Shown: positions 34,037 through 41,847, numbered from the stretch's first letter. The stretch: 43,266 nt of DNA from an uncultured Eubacteriales bacterium (GCA_949739085.1 CATIYU010000302.1:1-43266); one strand, 5' to 3'. Numbers and translations: made by a program. Notes: generated from the sequence alone by a model not told the origin.

Positions 34037-35348
34037 CGGCAACCTCCTGTTCCACGGTCTCCCGCATCCGGTCCACGATCTCCAGCGACCGCTGGGAGAT
34101 CTCCAGATTCTTATTCCGTTTCCCTCGTACCCGGTAACCCAGAGGGGAGATAATGCCGAAATTGATGTTCATGGGCTGAAATTCCCCCACAGACCCATCG
34201 GACACGTACAGCCCCAACGCACCGATGGCGGTCTCCCGCGGGAAGTCCATAGGCGGCTTTCCCGCCAAACGCCGGGCCAGCTCCACCCCGGCTAAAAACC
34301 CGGAGGCCGCCGACTCCACATACCCCTCCACGCCAGTCATCTGTCCGGCAAAAGAAATCCGGGGCTGGCTGTTTAGCTGGTAGTAGCGGTTCAGCAGCCG
34401 GGGGGAGTCCAGGTAAGTGTTTCTGTGCATCACGCCATAGCGCACATATTCGGCGTTTTTCAGCGCGGGAATCATGGAAAACACCCGTTTCTGCTCCCCA
34501 AACTTTAAATGAGTCTGGAACCCAACCAAGTTGTAAATGGACCCTGCGGCATTGTCCTTTCTCAGCTGCACCACGGCATAAGGCTCCCGCCCGGTGGAGG
34601 GGTCTCGAAGGCCCCGGGGCTTCAAAGGCCCATAGCGCAAGGTGTCCTCTCCCCGCCGGGCCATGACCTCCACGGGCATACAGCCCTCAAAGACGTTCTT
34701 GTCCTCAAACCCGTGGACCTCCGCTTCCTCTGCGGCGCAGAGCTCCCGCCAGAAAGCCAGATACTCCTCCCGCTCCAGGGCGCAGTTGACGTAGTCCGCC
34801 GTGCCCTTATCATACCGGGAGGCAAACCAGGCCCTGGTCATGTCGATACTCTCGAAGGTCACCAGAGGCGCAGCGGCGTCGAAGAAATGGAGCGTCTGCT
34901 CCCCGATCAGTTCTCCTAGACAGTCCGCCATGGCGTCACTAGTCAGGGGCCCGGTGGCTACCACCACCTCCCCCTCCGGCAGGCGGGGGACCTCTCCCTC
35001 CACCACAGAGATGTTGGGGTGGTTCCGCAGAACCCTGGTGACGTAAGCGGAAAATCCGGCCCGGTCCACCGCCAGCGCACCCCCGGCCTCCACGCGGGTG
35101 GCGTCCGCCGCCCGGAGAATGAGGCTTCCCAGCCGCCGCAGCTCCTCTTTCAGCAGCCCAACAGCGTTTTCCAGCCCGGCCCCCCGCAGGGAGTTGGAGC
35201 AGACCAATTCCGCGAAGAGAGGGCTCGTGTGAGCGGGGGACATTTTCTGTGGCTTCATTTCATGGAGCGTGACGGACACGCCCCGCTCCGCCAGCTGGAA
35301 AGCGGCCTCACAACCTGCCAGCCCGGCACCAATTACGGTAGCTTTCAT
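34020..35348 (-). CDS. trmFO: Methylenetetrahydrofolate-tRNA-(uracil-54)-methyltransferase
   Basis: Folate- and FAD-dependent enzyme making ribothymidine 54 in tRNA. The 442-residue protein has the FAD loop GAGLAGCEAA, the catalytic-cysteine pair C50 (ELVCSNSLRG) and C223 (FEGCMPVE), and AGQMTGVEGYVESAASG. The ATG at 35348 overlaps the XRE gene stop as ATGA, and its own ribosome site is poor, so it appears coupled to the XRE gene. The order dprA-topA-trmFO is conserved in Firmicutes, with the XRE module inserted here. Confidence 0.96.
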   Translation of the reverse strand: MKATVIGAGLAGCEAAFQLAERGVSVTLHEMKPQKMSPAHTSPLFAELVCSNSLRGAGLENAVGLLKEELRRLGSLILRAADATRVEAGGALAVDRAGFSAYVTRVLRNHPNISVVEGEVPRLPEGEVVVATGPLTSDAMADCLGELIGEQTLHFFDAAAPLVTFESIDMTRAWFASRYDKGTADYVNCALEREEYLAFWRELCAAEEAEVHGFEDKNVFEGCMPVEVMARRGEDTLRYGPLKPRGLRDPSTGREPYAVVQLRKDNAAGSIYNLVGFQTHLKFGEQKRVFSMIPALKNAEYVRYGVMHRNTYLDSPRLLNRYYQLNSQPRISFAGQMTGVEGYVESAASGFLAGVELARRLAGKPPMDFPRETAIGALGLYVSDGSVGEFQPMNINFGIISPLGYRVRGKRNKNLEISQRSLEIVDRMRETVEQEVAGENHC

Positions 35349-35554
35349 CTTATATCTGACCGCCCAACTAAAAAATCAATAGAAACGGCAAATAGATCCG
35401 CTATATTCCATAGTACAGATGCACTTGGCTCCCGTTCCCCCAACTCATACCGCCGGTACGACATATAACTAATTTTACATAATTCCGCCACCTGTAGCTG
35501 TGTCAATCCCTGCTCTTTTCGCAAGGCGAGCAATCTCTCTGATAATTTCGACAT
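35345..35554 (-). CDS. XRE family HTH transcriptional regulator, small
   Basis: A 69-residue DNA-binding protein consisting of a single helix-turn-helix domain: SERLLALRKEQGLTQLQVAE, then CKISYMSYRRYELGEREPS and NIADLFAVSIDFLVGRSD. No effector domain. The frame is open to 35611, but AGGAGA precedes the ATG at 35554. It is divergent from a small plus-strand gene across a promoter with a perfect inverted repeat, and it overlaps the trmFO start. Auto-repression and control of the neighbour are likely by arrangement. Confidence 0.9.
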   Translation of the reverse strand: MSKLSERLLALRKEQGLTQLQVAELCKISYMSYRRYELGEREPSASVLWNIADLFAVSIDFLVGRSDIR

Positions 35555-35569
35555 ATTTTCTCCTAGGTA

Positions 35570-35598
35570 TTGACAGTACCGTTTGGAACAGTTATAAT
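35570..35598 (+). promoter_or_regulatory. Consensus promoter of the 85-residue gene
   Basis: TTGACA (35570-35575), 17 bases and TATAAT (35593-35598): a perfect sigma-A promoter. One arm of the inverted repeat lies in its spacer, the other around its start site. Confidence 0.9.
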
Positions 35599-35616
35599 CG
35601 AATTGCTCCAAACGGT
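35578..35616. promoter_or_regulatory. Inverted-repeat operator for the XRE regulator
   Basis: ACCGTTTGGA (35578-35587) and TCCAAACGGT (35607-35616) are perfect 10-bp inverted arms with a 19-bp spacer, about 2.7 helical turns apart from centre to centre. The arms bracket the TATAAT box, so a bound dimer of dimers would block transcription of the plus-strand gene. A minus-strand TATAAC between the arms could serve the XRE gene, though no good -35 is seen. Binding by the XRE protein is inferred. Confidence 0.75.
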
Positions 35617-35637
35617 TATATTAAAAGGAGGATCTTC

Positions 35638-35895
35638 ATGGATATGCTTTTAAAAACCCTCTACGAATACGCCTACCGCCACCGGATGCTGTTTTATCTG
35701 GAGGATGAAACGCAGTTCCACGAGTGTGAAATCATGAGCGAGCGGAACCACAAAGAGCTGCGCCGCCTGCTGAGCGAGGAGGGCCGTGCCTATCTGGAGA
35801 ACTACGACGGCGAACAGCGCCTCCAGCGCTCTCTGGAGCTGGAAGCCATGTTCCGGGCTGGACTCTCCTTGGGTCTGGAACTCTCCCGCCTCTAA
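35638..35895 (+). CDS. Small helical protein paired with the XRE regulator, unknown function
   Basis: An 85-residue, acidic, mostly helical protein: MLLKTLYEYAYRHRMLFYLE at the start and FRAGLSLGLELSRL at the end. The C-terminal pattern recalls small DUF6809-type proteins of Clostridia, but I am not certain. AAAAGGAGG lies before the ATG at 35638. It is controlled by a perfect promoter with an operator. Its stop codon overlaps the topA stop convergently over four bases. A toxin-antitoxin or regulatory-partner role is possible, not shown. Confidence 0.8.
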   Translation: MDMLLKTLYEYAYRHRMLFYLEDETQFHECEIMSERNHKELRRLLSEEGRAYLENYDGEQRLQRSLELEAMFRAGLSLGLELSRL

Positions 35896-38174
35896 CTGGC
35901 TGTCCCGCTTTTTTTTGAGGCTGGCTTCTTAGCAGTAGACTTCTTTGCCGTTTTCTTGGCTGCGGGCTTTCTCTCGCCGGATTTCAGCTTCTCCTCCTCC
36001 GGAGCTTCGCCGTCCTGGGGTTCAGCCTTTTTCCGCCAGCCGCCCCGTTTTTCCTCCGGAGTGAAATTCTCACACTTTTCATTGATACAGTATGGCTTTT
36101 TCGCGCCCTTTCCAGCCTTTTTAAACATTGTCTGGCCGCAGAAGGGACAGTCGTCCGCCACAGGCACGTCCCAGGTCATGAAGTCGCACTTTTTTTCCTC
36201 GTCCCGGCTCCCCACAAATTCACAGCAGTAATAGGTATACTGTTTGTTGGTCTTTTTGCTATTTCCTGTGCGTTTCATCAGTCTTCCGCCGCACGTGGGG
36301 CAGCGCCCAGGCATGACTACTACCAGCGGCTTGGTAAAGGTACACTCCGGGTACCCGGGGCAGGCCAGAAACCGCCCAAACCGCCCGCTTTTAATAACCA
36401 TTTGCTTGCCGCAGAGGTCGCAGACCTCCTCGGACTCCTCCACCGGCACCTTGAGCCGGACGCCCTCCAAGTCCTTTTCAGCCTGGTCCAATTCCTCTTT
36501 AAAGGGCCCGTAAAACCGCTGCAAAAGGGCCTTCCACTGGGTCCCCCCCTGCTCCACGTCGTCCAGGGCTTTCTCCATCCAAGCAGTGAAATTGGTGTCC
36601 ACAATGTCGCTGAACTTATCCTCCATCAGCCCGTTGACCGTGACCCCCAGGGGAGTAGCCCGCAGATATTTGCCGTCCTTGATAACGTACTCCCGGTCCA
36701 GGATCGTGCTGACAGTGGGCGCATAGGTGGAGGGGCGGCCAATGCCGTTTTCCTCCATGGCGCGGATGAGGGATGCGTCGGTATACCGGGCCGGGGGCTG
36801 GGTAAAGTGCTGCTCCTGCTGGAATTTCAACCGCTGAAGACTCTGCCCCTCGGTGAGGGGCGGCAGCTTTGCCTCCTCCTCCTTTTTCTCCTCGTCCTTC
36901 CCCTCCTCGTATACGGCGGTAAATCCGGAGAATTTGAGACTATTGCTGGAAGCCCGAAATCCGTGTCCGGCGGCCTCGGCCTCCACGGAAATGCTGTCGA
37001 ACACGGCGTTGGACATCTGGCAGGCCACAAAGCGGCTCCAGATCAGGCGGTAGAGCCTGTACTGATCCGGGGTCAGGTCCCCCTTCACCCGCTCCGGGGT
37101 CAGGTTAACGTCGCTGGGCCGGATAGCCTCGTGGGCGTCCTGCGCCCCAGCCTTGGTCTTGTAGGTCCGGGCCTTGCCGGGGTAGTAGTCCTGGCCGTAG
37201 CGGCCCAGAATGAACCCCTTGGCAGCGTCCAGAGCCTCGTCGCTCAGGCGCAGAGAGTCGGTACGCATGTAGGTAATCAGGCCCACCGCACCCTCGCCGG
37301 AGATGTCAATGCCCTCATAGAGCTGCTGTGCGATAGCCATGGTGCGCCTGGGGGTCATGCTCAGCTTCCGGCTGGCCTCCTGCTGGAGGGTGGAGGTAGT
37401 AAAGGGGGGTGAGGGGGAGCGCTGCTTGTCCTGCCGCTTAACGCTCTTCACCGCAAAAGCGGCGTTCTCTACAGCGGCCACTACAGCGGCCACGTCCTCT
37501 GCGGAACTCAGCTCCTTTTTCTTGCCGTTTTCCCCGTGGTACCGGGCCCAAAAGCTGTTTTTTTCCGATCCGTCCGTGCTCAGCCGCACATCAAGGGACC
37601 AGTACTCCTGAGGTTTGAAGTCCGCGATCTCCTTCTCCCGGTCACAGACCATCCGGGTGGCCACGGACTGCACCCGCCCCGCTGAGAGTCCCCGGCGGAT
37701 CTTCTTCCACAGCAGGGGCGAGAGCTGGTAGCCCACAATTCTGTCCAGAACCCGCCGGGCCTGCTGGGCGTCCACCAAGTCCTGGTCGATGGCCCGTGGC
37801 GCGGCGATGGCCTCGTTGACCACCCGCTTAGTAATTTCGTTGAACGTGACCCGTTTTGCCTTGCTGTCCTCCAGGCCCAGCAGGGCCTTCAGGTGCCAGC
37901 TGATGGCCTCTCCCTCCCGGTCAGGGTCGGTGGCCAGGTAGACGGCCTCGCTGCCCTTGGCGGCCTTTTTCAAATCGCTGATAATGTCCTCTTTGCCCTT
38001 AATGGGGCGGTAATTGGGCTCAAAATCGTTCTCTATATCCACGCCCAAGGTGCTCTTCGGCAGATCCCGCAGGTGGCCCATACAGGCCTTCACCTGGTAG
38101 CCGGGACCCAGATATTTTCCGATCGTCTTCGCTTTGGCGGGAGACTCCACGATCACGAGACTCGTCTTTGCCAT
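35892..38174 (-). CDS. topA: DNA topoisomerase I (type IA)
   Basis: Relaxes negative supercoils. The 760-residue protein has a Toprim domain (LVIVESPAKAKTIGKYLG, ATDPDREGEAISWHL), the SAGRVQSVATRMV region, the active tyrosine in ITYMRTDSLRLSD and three zinc-binding modules near the C-terminus (CDLCGKQM, CPTCGGRL, CPFCGQTM). It ends in a Lys/Ala-rich histone-H1-like tail (KKTAKKSTAKKPASKKS). GGAGG precedes the ATG at 38174. The stop overlaps the stop of the plus-strand gene and no terminator is visible on either side. Confidence 0.97.
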   Translation of the reverse strand: MAKTSLVIVESPAKAKTIGKYLGPGYQVKACMGHLRDLPKSTLGVDIENDFEPNYRPIKGKEDIISDLKKAAKGSEAVYLATDPDREGEAISWHLKALLGLEDSKAKRVTFNEITKRVVNEAIAAPRAIDQDLVDAQQARRVLDRIVGYQLSPLLWKKIRRGLSAGRVQSVATRMVCDREKEIADFKPQEYWSLDVRLSTDGSEKNSFWARYHGENGKKKELSSAEDVAAVVAAVENAAFAVKSVKRQDKQRSPSPPFTTSTLQQEASRKLSMTPRRTMAIAQQLYEGIDISGEGAVGLITYMRTDSLRLSDEALDAAKGFILGRYGQDYYPGKARTYKTKAGAQDAHEAIRPSDVNLTPERVKGDLTPDQYRLYRLIWSRFVACQMSNAVFDSISVEAEAAGHGFRASSNSLKFSGFTAVYEEGKDEEKKEEEAKLPPLTEGQSLQRLKFQQEQHFTQPPARYTDASLIRAMEENGIGRPSTYAPTVSTILDREYVIKDGKYLRATPLGVTVNGLMEDKFSDIVDTNFTAWMEKALDDVEQGGTQWKALLQRFYGPFKEELDQAEKDLEGVRLKVPVEESEEVCDLCGKQMVIKSGRFGRFLACPGYPECTFTKPLVVVMPGRCPTCGGRLMKRTGNSKKTNKQYTYYCCEFVGSRDEEKKCDFMTWDVPVADDCPFCGQTMFKKAGKGAKKPYCINEKCENFTPEEKRGGWRKKAEPQDGEAPEEEKLKSGERKPAAKKTAKKSTAKKPASKKSGTAS

Positions 38175-38186
38175 TCTTTCCTCCTG

Positions 38187-38246
38187 GGCAGCCGCAAAGC
38201 TGCCAGGGGCGGCCCGCCGTCCGCAATGCGGGAACAGGGCGGCCCC
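38187..38246 (-). repeat. Two GC-rich hairpins between dprA and topA
   Basis: On the minus strand an arm pair GGGGCCGCCC/GGGCCGCCCC (38246-38237 and 38215-38206, one mismatch) is followed by GGCAGC/GCTGCC (38204-38187), just before the topA ribosome site. No U-tract follows, so this is not a simple terminator; it could tune topA translation. Function is inferred. Confidence 0.55.
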
Positions 38247-38270
38247 TTATCATTAAAAATTAGATAAAAT

Positions 38271-39470
38271 TTACTTCAGCGCAACCCGCAGGGCGAAACG
38301 TTTGCCGCCGCTTTGCGCAACAATTTCATTGATCTCCAGAACCGTCAGCGCGGACAAAACCCGCCGGGTGGGCAGTTGGGTCTCCTCAATCAGGTCGTCC
38401 ACCTGTAAGGTCCTGCCCCGCAGGGCCTTGATTATCCGAATCTGGTCGTCGGTCAAGCCGTGATCTCCGGCAAGGTCCAGCACCGGGAGCGTTGGCTCTT
38501 TTTCCTTCGCTTCCGGCGGCTTCTCCTGTTCCGTCTGGGGCCCGCCGCCAAATCTCTTCGGCTCCTCCATTCGCAGATTCCTGATTTTATGGGGGAACTG
38601 CCCAGCGTAATGGCTTAAAATATCCCAGGCGCTGGTCACCACCCCCGCGCCATCCCGAAGCAGCAGATTGCTGCCGGTACAGTGCCAATCACCCACCTGT
38701 CCCGGCAGAGCGAACACATCCCTGCCCTGTTCCAGGGCCCGGTCGGCGGTAATCAGTGTTCCACTGCCCTCTGGGGCCTCTACCACCACGGTGGCCAAAC
38801 ACAGTCCGCTGATAATCCGGTTGCGCACGGGAAAATGGGACCCCATGTGCTCGGTTCCCGGGGGATACTCGGAGAGGATCGCGCCCCGAACAGCTAGGTC
38901 CTCATAGAGGTAACGGCTCTCCCGTGGGTAGACGATGTCGTGTCCGCCTCCAATGACGCCCACGGTAAATCCTCCGGCACGCAGAGCGCCCCGGTGCGCC
39001 GCAGCGTCGCCGCCAGCAGCTAGGCCCGAAACCACTACCGCCCCCAGTCCGGCCAACTGAAAGGCAAGCTTTTCGCTCATCTCCAGTCCGTAGGGAGAGG
39101 GCCTCCGGGTGCCTACCATCGCAATAGCCACCTCGTCGTCAAATTGGGGCATTCTGCCCCGCACATAGAGCAAGACGGGTGGATCGAAGATGTTTTGCAG
39201 CCGCCCGGGATAGTCAGTGTCCCGGATGGTAATAATCCGCAGCCCCAGCCGTTCGCAGTCGCCCAGCACCCGGTCCGCCGCAGCCAGGGATTTGTTATCC
39301 AGCGCTGCGGCGGCCTGTCTGGTCATCTCCTCCACCAGGAGGTACTCCCCTTTTTCAGCGTAAAAGATATTTTCTGGGTCGTTGTCAAAATGCTCCAGCA
39401 GAGACAGCTTTAACCGATTGCTCATCCCCGGCAGGGTGGCCAGCCAAATCCAATATTTCTTTGCTGCCAT
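38271..39470 (-). CDS. dprA: DNA-processing protein DprA
   Basis: Binds incoming single-stranded DNA and loads RecA during transformation. The 399-residue protein has an N-terminal helical (SAM-like) part, a Rossmann domain with VGTRRPSPYGLEMSE, VVVSGLAAGGDAAAHRGAL, GVIGGGHDIVYPRES, LSEYPPGTEH and ALPGQVGD, and a C-terminal winged helix (about 330-399). The open frame extends upstream into the methyltransferase, but AAAGGAG lies before the ATG at 39470. A charged linker (EQEKPPEAKEKEP) precedes the winged helix. Confidence 0.95.
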   Translation of the reverse strand: MAAKKYWIWLATLPGMSNRLKLSLLEHFDNDPENIFYAEKGEYLLVEEMTRQAAAALDNKSLAAADRVLGDCERLGLRIITIRDTDYPGRLQNIFDPPVLLYVRGRMPQFDDEVAIAMVGTRRPSPYGLEMSEKLAFQLAGLGAVVVSGLAAGGDAAAHRGALRAGGFTVGVIGGGHDIVYPRESRYLYEDLAVRGAILSEYPPGTEHMGSHFPVRNRIISGLCLATVVVEAPEGSGTLITADRALEQGRDVFALPGQVGDWHCTGSNLLLRDGAGVVTSAWDILSHYAGQFPHKIRNLRMEEPKRFGGGPQTEQEKPPEAKEKEPTLPVLDLAGDHGLTDDQIRIIKALRGRTLQVDDLIEETQLPTRRVLSALTVLEINEIVAQSGGKRFALRVALK

Positions 39471-39547
39471 AGGAGCTCCTTTCTCCGCCCCTCTGGCGGC
39501 GGGGAAAATGTTCCGGCCTGATAGCCAGTATAACGGGAAAATATCCC

Positions 39548-40351
39548 CTAAAAACCATGAAAAGCTGCTGTGTTTGAGGTGCCAAAGTCTTGTTGCCGAA
39601 ATCCTTCCCACAACAGCACAGCGGCAGCGGCGGCAGCATTCATGGATTCGCACCGCTCCCGCATGGGAATACGTACGGTCTGCCCACAGCCCGCCAGCGC
39701 ATCCTCGCTCAGCCCTCTCCCCTCGCTGCCCACCAGCACTACTGACCGCCGCAGTTCCACTTCCCTGACATCGGCAGTATCCGCCCGCAGGGCGCTGCCC
39801 AGCAGGGGCAGTCCAGCCTCCGCAGCCAGTTCTCGCAGTGTGTCCAGACCACAGCGCCACGACGGTACCCGGAACAGGGCCCCCATGGAAGCCCGCACGG
39901 TTTTCGGACTGTACAAGTCCGCGCAACCGGGCAGCAGGAACAGCCCGTCCGCCCCCAGGGCGTCTGCGGTACGTAGGATGGTTCCCACATTCCCGGGGTC
40001 CTGCACCCCTTCCAGGGCCAGGTAACGGCATCCATCCAGCCGCATAGGAGGAGCCTCATCAGGAAGCTCTGCCAAAAACAGAGCCCCCTGGGGGGCCTCC
40101 ATAGGGCTGACCGAGCGCATTAAGTCCTCAGGCACCTCCACCAGACGCACCTCCGGCGGCAACTGCGGCAAAGGCGTACCCACCGTGTAGACCACAGCAG
40201 TCAAGGCCGCGCCCCACCGGACCGCCTCCCCCAGCAGCTTCATCCCATCGCCCAAATATTCCCCTGCCGTCTGCCGGTAGGAACGGGATCTCCCCAATTT
40301 GCGGATGTGGATCATCAACGGATTTGTGCGGCTTGTGATGCGCTCTGCCAT
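39548..40351 (-). CDS. TrmH family RNA methyltransferase (SpoU type)
   Basis: 2'-O-ribose methyltransferase of rRNA or tRNA with a SPOUT knot, 267 residues. An N-terminal substrate-binding domain (ITSRTNPLMIHIRKLG) is followed by motif 1 LALEGVQDPGNVGTILRTA, motif 2 VVLVGSEGRGLSEDAL and motif 3 IPMRERCESMNAAAAAAVLL. Motif 3 is unusual: ESLNVAVAAA is the common form. GGGGAGG precedes the ATG at 40351. First gene of the operon with dprA and topA. Confidence 0.93.
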   Translation of the reverse strand: MAERITSRTNPLMIHIRKLGRSRSYRQTAGEYLGDGMKLLGEAVRWGAALTAVVYTVGTPLPQLPPEVRLVEVPEDLMRSVSPMEAPQGALFLAELPDEAPPMRLDGCRYLALEGVQDPGNVGTILRTADALGADGLFLLPGCADLYSPKTVRASMGALFRVPSWRCGLDTLRELAAEAGLPLLGSALRADTADVREVELRRSVVLVGSEGRGLSEDALAGCGQTVRIPMRERCESMNAAAAAAVLLWEGFRQQDFGTSNTAAFHGF

Positions 40352-40405
40352 AAGGGCCTCCCCGGCGGCTTTCCGCCCGTCAAACAGTTGTCTTTAGACT
40401 CCCTT

Positions 40406-40434
40406 ATCATAAATGTATCCGTTCCAGTTGTCAA
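40406..40434 (-). promoter_or_regulatory. Promoter of the trmH-dprA-topA operon
   Basis: Minus strand TTGACA (40434-40429), 17 bases and TATGAT (40411-40406), 55 bases before the methyltransferase start. Near consensus. Confidence 0.85.
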
Positions 40435-40441
40435 GCGGTTT

Positions 40442-40708
40442 TCATCCACCCGCAAAAATCTGCCCATCTACCCCTTTTTCCAATGTGCCCACTGTTGTGT
40501 CCATTCGGGACAGCTCCACGTACCCGTCTCTCCACTTCCGTACGCGCCAGCCGTCCTCCGTGCCGTACTCCTGGATGGAAATTGGCTGGGCCATAGGCAT
40601 CCAGAGCGGTTCCAGCACCGCATAAAGCGCCTCCGTCTGCTTCTCCTCCTCCGAAAGGGCTGCGTACTCCACCGCCGCACTTCTTACTGCCCCCTTCTTT
40701 TTCTTCAC
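40442..40708 (-). CDS. Fragment resembling a phage tail/structural protein end
   Basis: An open frame of 88 residues from a GTG at 40708, without any ribosome binding site. The N-terminus is lysine-rich (KKKKGAVRSAAVEYAALSEEE); the C-terminal part GWRVRKWRDGYVELS has the W-RKW-x-x-G-x-x-E pattern seen in tail-fibre-like prophage proteins of Clostridia. It is probably a remnant, since it lacks a start signal and ends against the methyltransferase promoter. Alternatively it is a short native gene. The family link is by eye. Confidence 0.4.
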   Translation of the reverse strand: MKKKKGAVRSAAVEYAALSEEEKQTEALYAVLEPLWMPMAQPISIQEYGTEDGWRVRKWRDGYVELSRMDTTVGTLEKGVDGQIFAGG

Positions 40709-41166
40709 ATTTTAGGTTATCTGAGATTTATCTGAACATAAGCCCCCTTATATTTTCTTGACAAAGCGGCGGCAGATACGTATAACAAATAACGAAGGTG
40801 CACTGCTCTGCAGTAACTCTATTGGCCAATCAAGAACAATGTCCACGCCCCTGAAGTGCTTATCAAGCACTAGGTGTCCCTCAGAAACCGCAACCGCCAC
40901 TCCAGCTAGTTGCCGTCATGCCCGCACCTGTTACATACAGCTATCACCACACTGGCTGTTGCTATCACATGGATAACTTCCTGGCTTATCCTGATCACCC
41001 CCCTTTTTTTCATAAATCCCCCTGATAGCACACTTAGAGAGTTGTCAAGCTAAAAGCGGAAAATTTTGCTTTTAACATTGATGTTCTCTCTCTTGAAGCA
41101 TATTATATGAGAAAAGAGAGGAATAACATTCAGCCAAATAGAGCCTAGGCGCAGAAGGAACGCGAT
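40709..41166. other. Non-coding stretch with an orphan promoter
   Basis: About 460 bases without a convincing gene. It holds the orphan promoter listed separately, a hairpin AGTGCTT-ATC-AAGCACT (40855-40871), a smaller one ACTGC-TCT-GCAGT (40802-40814 region) and GGATAA/TTATCC followed by a T-run near 41000. An open frame beginning at the TTG of the -35 box is not credible. Possibly a degraded mobile segment or a small RNA; nothing decides this. Confidence 0.5.
40758..40786 (+). promoter_or_regulatory. Orphan sigma-A promoter
   Basis: TTGACA (40758-40763), 17 bases and TATAAC (40781-40786). No gene begins behind it; the next coding remnant, the repressor pseudogene, starts nearly 400 bases later. 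Confidence 0.7.
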
Positions 41167-41596
41167 ATCTTTTCTGCAAATTTTAGGCGTATTTGAGAAA
41201 TAAGAGGTAAAACTCAGTCCGATGTTGTAACTGATTTGGAAATAATCGCTTCTACAGTTTCAGATTGCGCCAACGTAAAAAAGTATCCTCAAGTATCCTC
41301 GCGTGGACAAGATGTAGGCGCTTGCTGATTATCTTGGAGTTGTCATTTCTGATCTCAGAGAAGAGTACATGCCTATTCCCGATGGTGCCACCCCCATTGA
41401 CTTTTCAAAATATCATAAGATCACCATCCTGGGGCGCATCTCTGCGGGCCTGCTGGTCTATGCGGAGGAAAATATAGAGGGCTACACCCTCACCAACTTA
41501 AACGGCGGCGCAGAATATTTTGCACTCAGGGTAAAAGGTGATTCCATGAACGCTATTGGGATAAATGATGGATATTTAATCATGGTCCGCCGCTAG
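41167..41596 (+). pseudogene. Decayed XRE/S24 phage-type repressor
   Basis: Reading across frames reconstructs one protein: SANFRRI, EIRGKTQSDVVTDLEIIAST, VSDCANVKKYP, RVDKM, ALADYLGVVISDLREEY, then an S24 (LexA-like) domain from YMPIPDGATPIDFSKYHKIT through RVKGDSMNAIGINDGYLIMV. The lesions are a start codon reading ATC (41167), CGA to TGA at 41194, a 10-bp tandem duplication at 41281-41300 that shifts frame, and CAG to TAG at 41315; the stop at 41594 also replaces the usual Gln after VRR. AAGGA sits correctly before the ATC. It was a prophage or ICE regulator; the element itself is gone. Confidence 0.85.
41281..41300 (+). repeat. 10-bp tandem duplication in the repressor pseudogene
   Basis: AAGTATCCTC occurs twice directly in tandem (41281-41290 and 41291-41300). 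Removing one copy restores the frame KKYPRVDKM of the XRE domain. Confidence 0.9.
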
Positions 41597-41738
41597 GATA
41601 TATTGGGACCGGCAGCAGGGTAAGCTCCTGAGGGACCGTTGCCGCCCGAATGCCGTAAAGGGTGTCTGGGCGGAACAAATATGGTCATGTCCTTCAAAAG
41701 ATAGTCCTCTACTACGAAAAGGCTATAGACACCCAGCT

Positions 41739-41760
41739 GTTAGTTACGCGTTAGTTGCGT
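41739..41760 (+). repeat. Tandem 11-bp direct repeat
   Basis: GTTAGTTACGC is followed directly by GTTAGTTGCGT, nine of eleven positions the same. It lies about 80 bases upstream of the kinase promoter, at the border of the decayed patch. It could be a regulator site or an old element end. Confidence 0.55.
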
Positions 41761-41812
41761 AAAAAGTATCTATACATTACATTGTAAATCATACCGTTTT
41801 CCTATCCGAAAA

Positions 41813-41847
41813 TTTAACACAGTCTTAACGCCGTTCTGTGGTATACT
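41813..41847 (+). promoter_or_regulatory. Regulated promoter of kdpDE with OmpR-family-type direct repeats
   Basis: TATACT (41842-41847) is a good -10, but no -35 box is found at the right distance. Instead TTTAACA (41813-41819) and CTTAACG (41824-41830) form direct repeats of 11-bp period just upstream, the geometry bound by PhoB/OmpR-type response regulators. Activation by KdpE or a relative is inferred. Confidence 0.55.

Noticed and set aside
33026..34042. TTG start for plsX
   Set aside because: The TTG directly abuts AGGAGG; the GTG six bases further is correctly spaced and matches the family N-terminus.
40758..40976. A 72-residue plus-strand gene
   Set aside because: Its start codon is inside the -35 box of a promoter, and the composition (Ser/Thr/Cys-rich, no pattern) is not protein-like.
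41369..41596. An independent small S24-domain gene starting at the internal ATG
   Set aside because: No ribosome binding site precedes it, and the upstream sequence in the same frame continues the HTH part of a larger repressor, so it is a piece of the pseudogene.
41660..41734. Ends of an insertion sequence (8-bp inverted arms)
   Set aside because: Only 8 bp, 59 bases apart, with no transposase and no target duplication.
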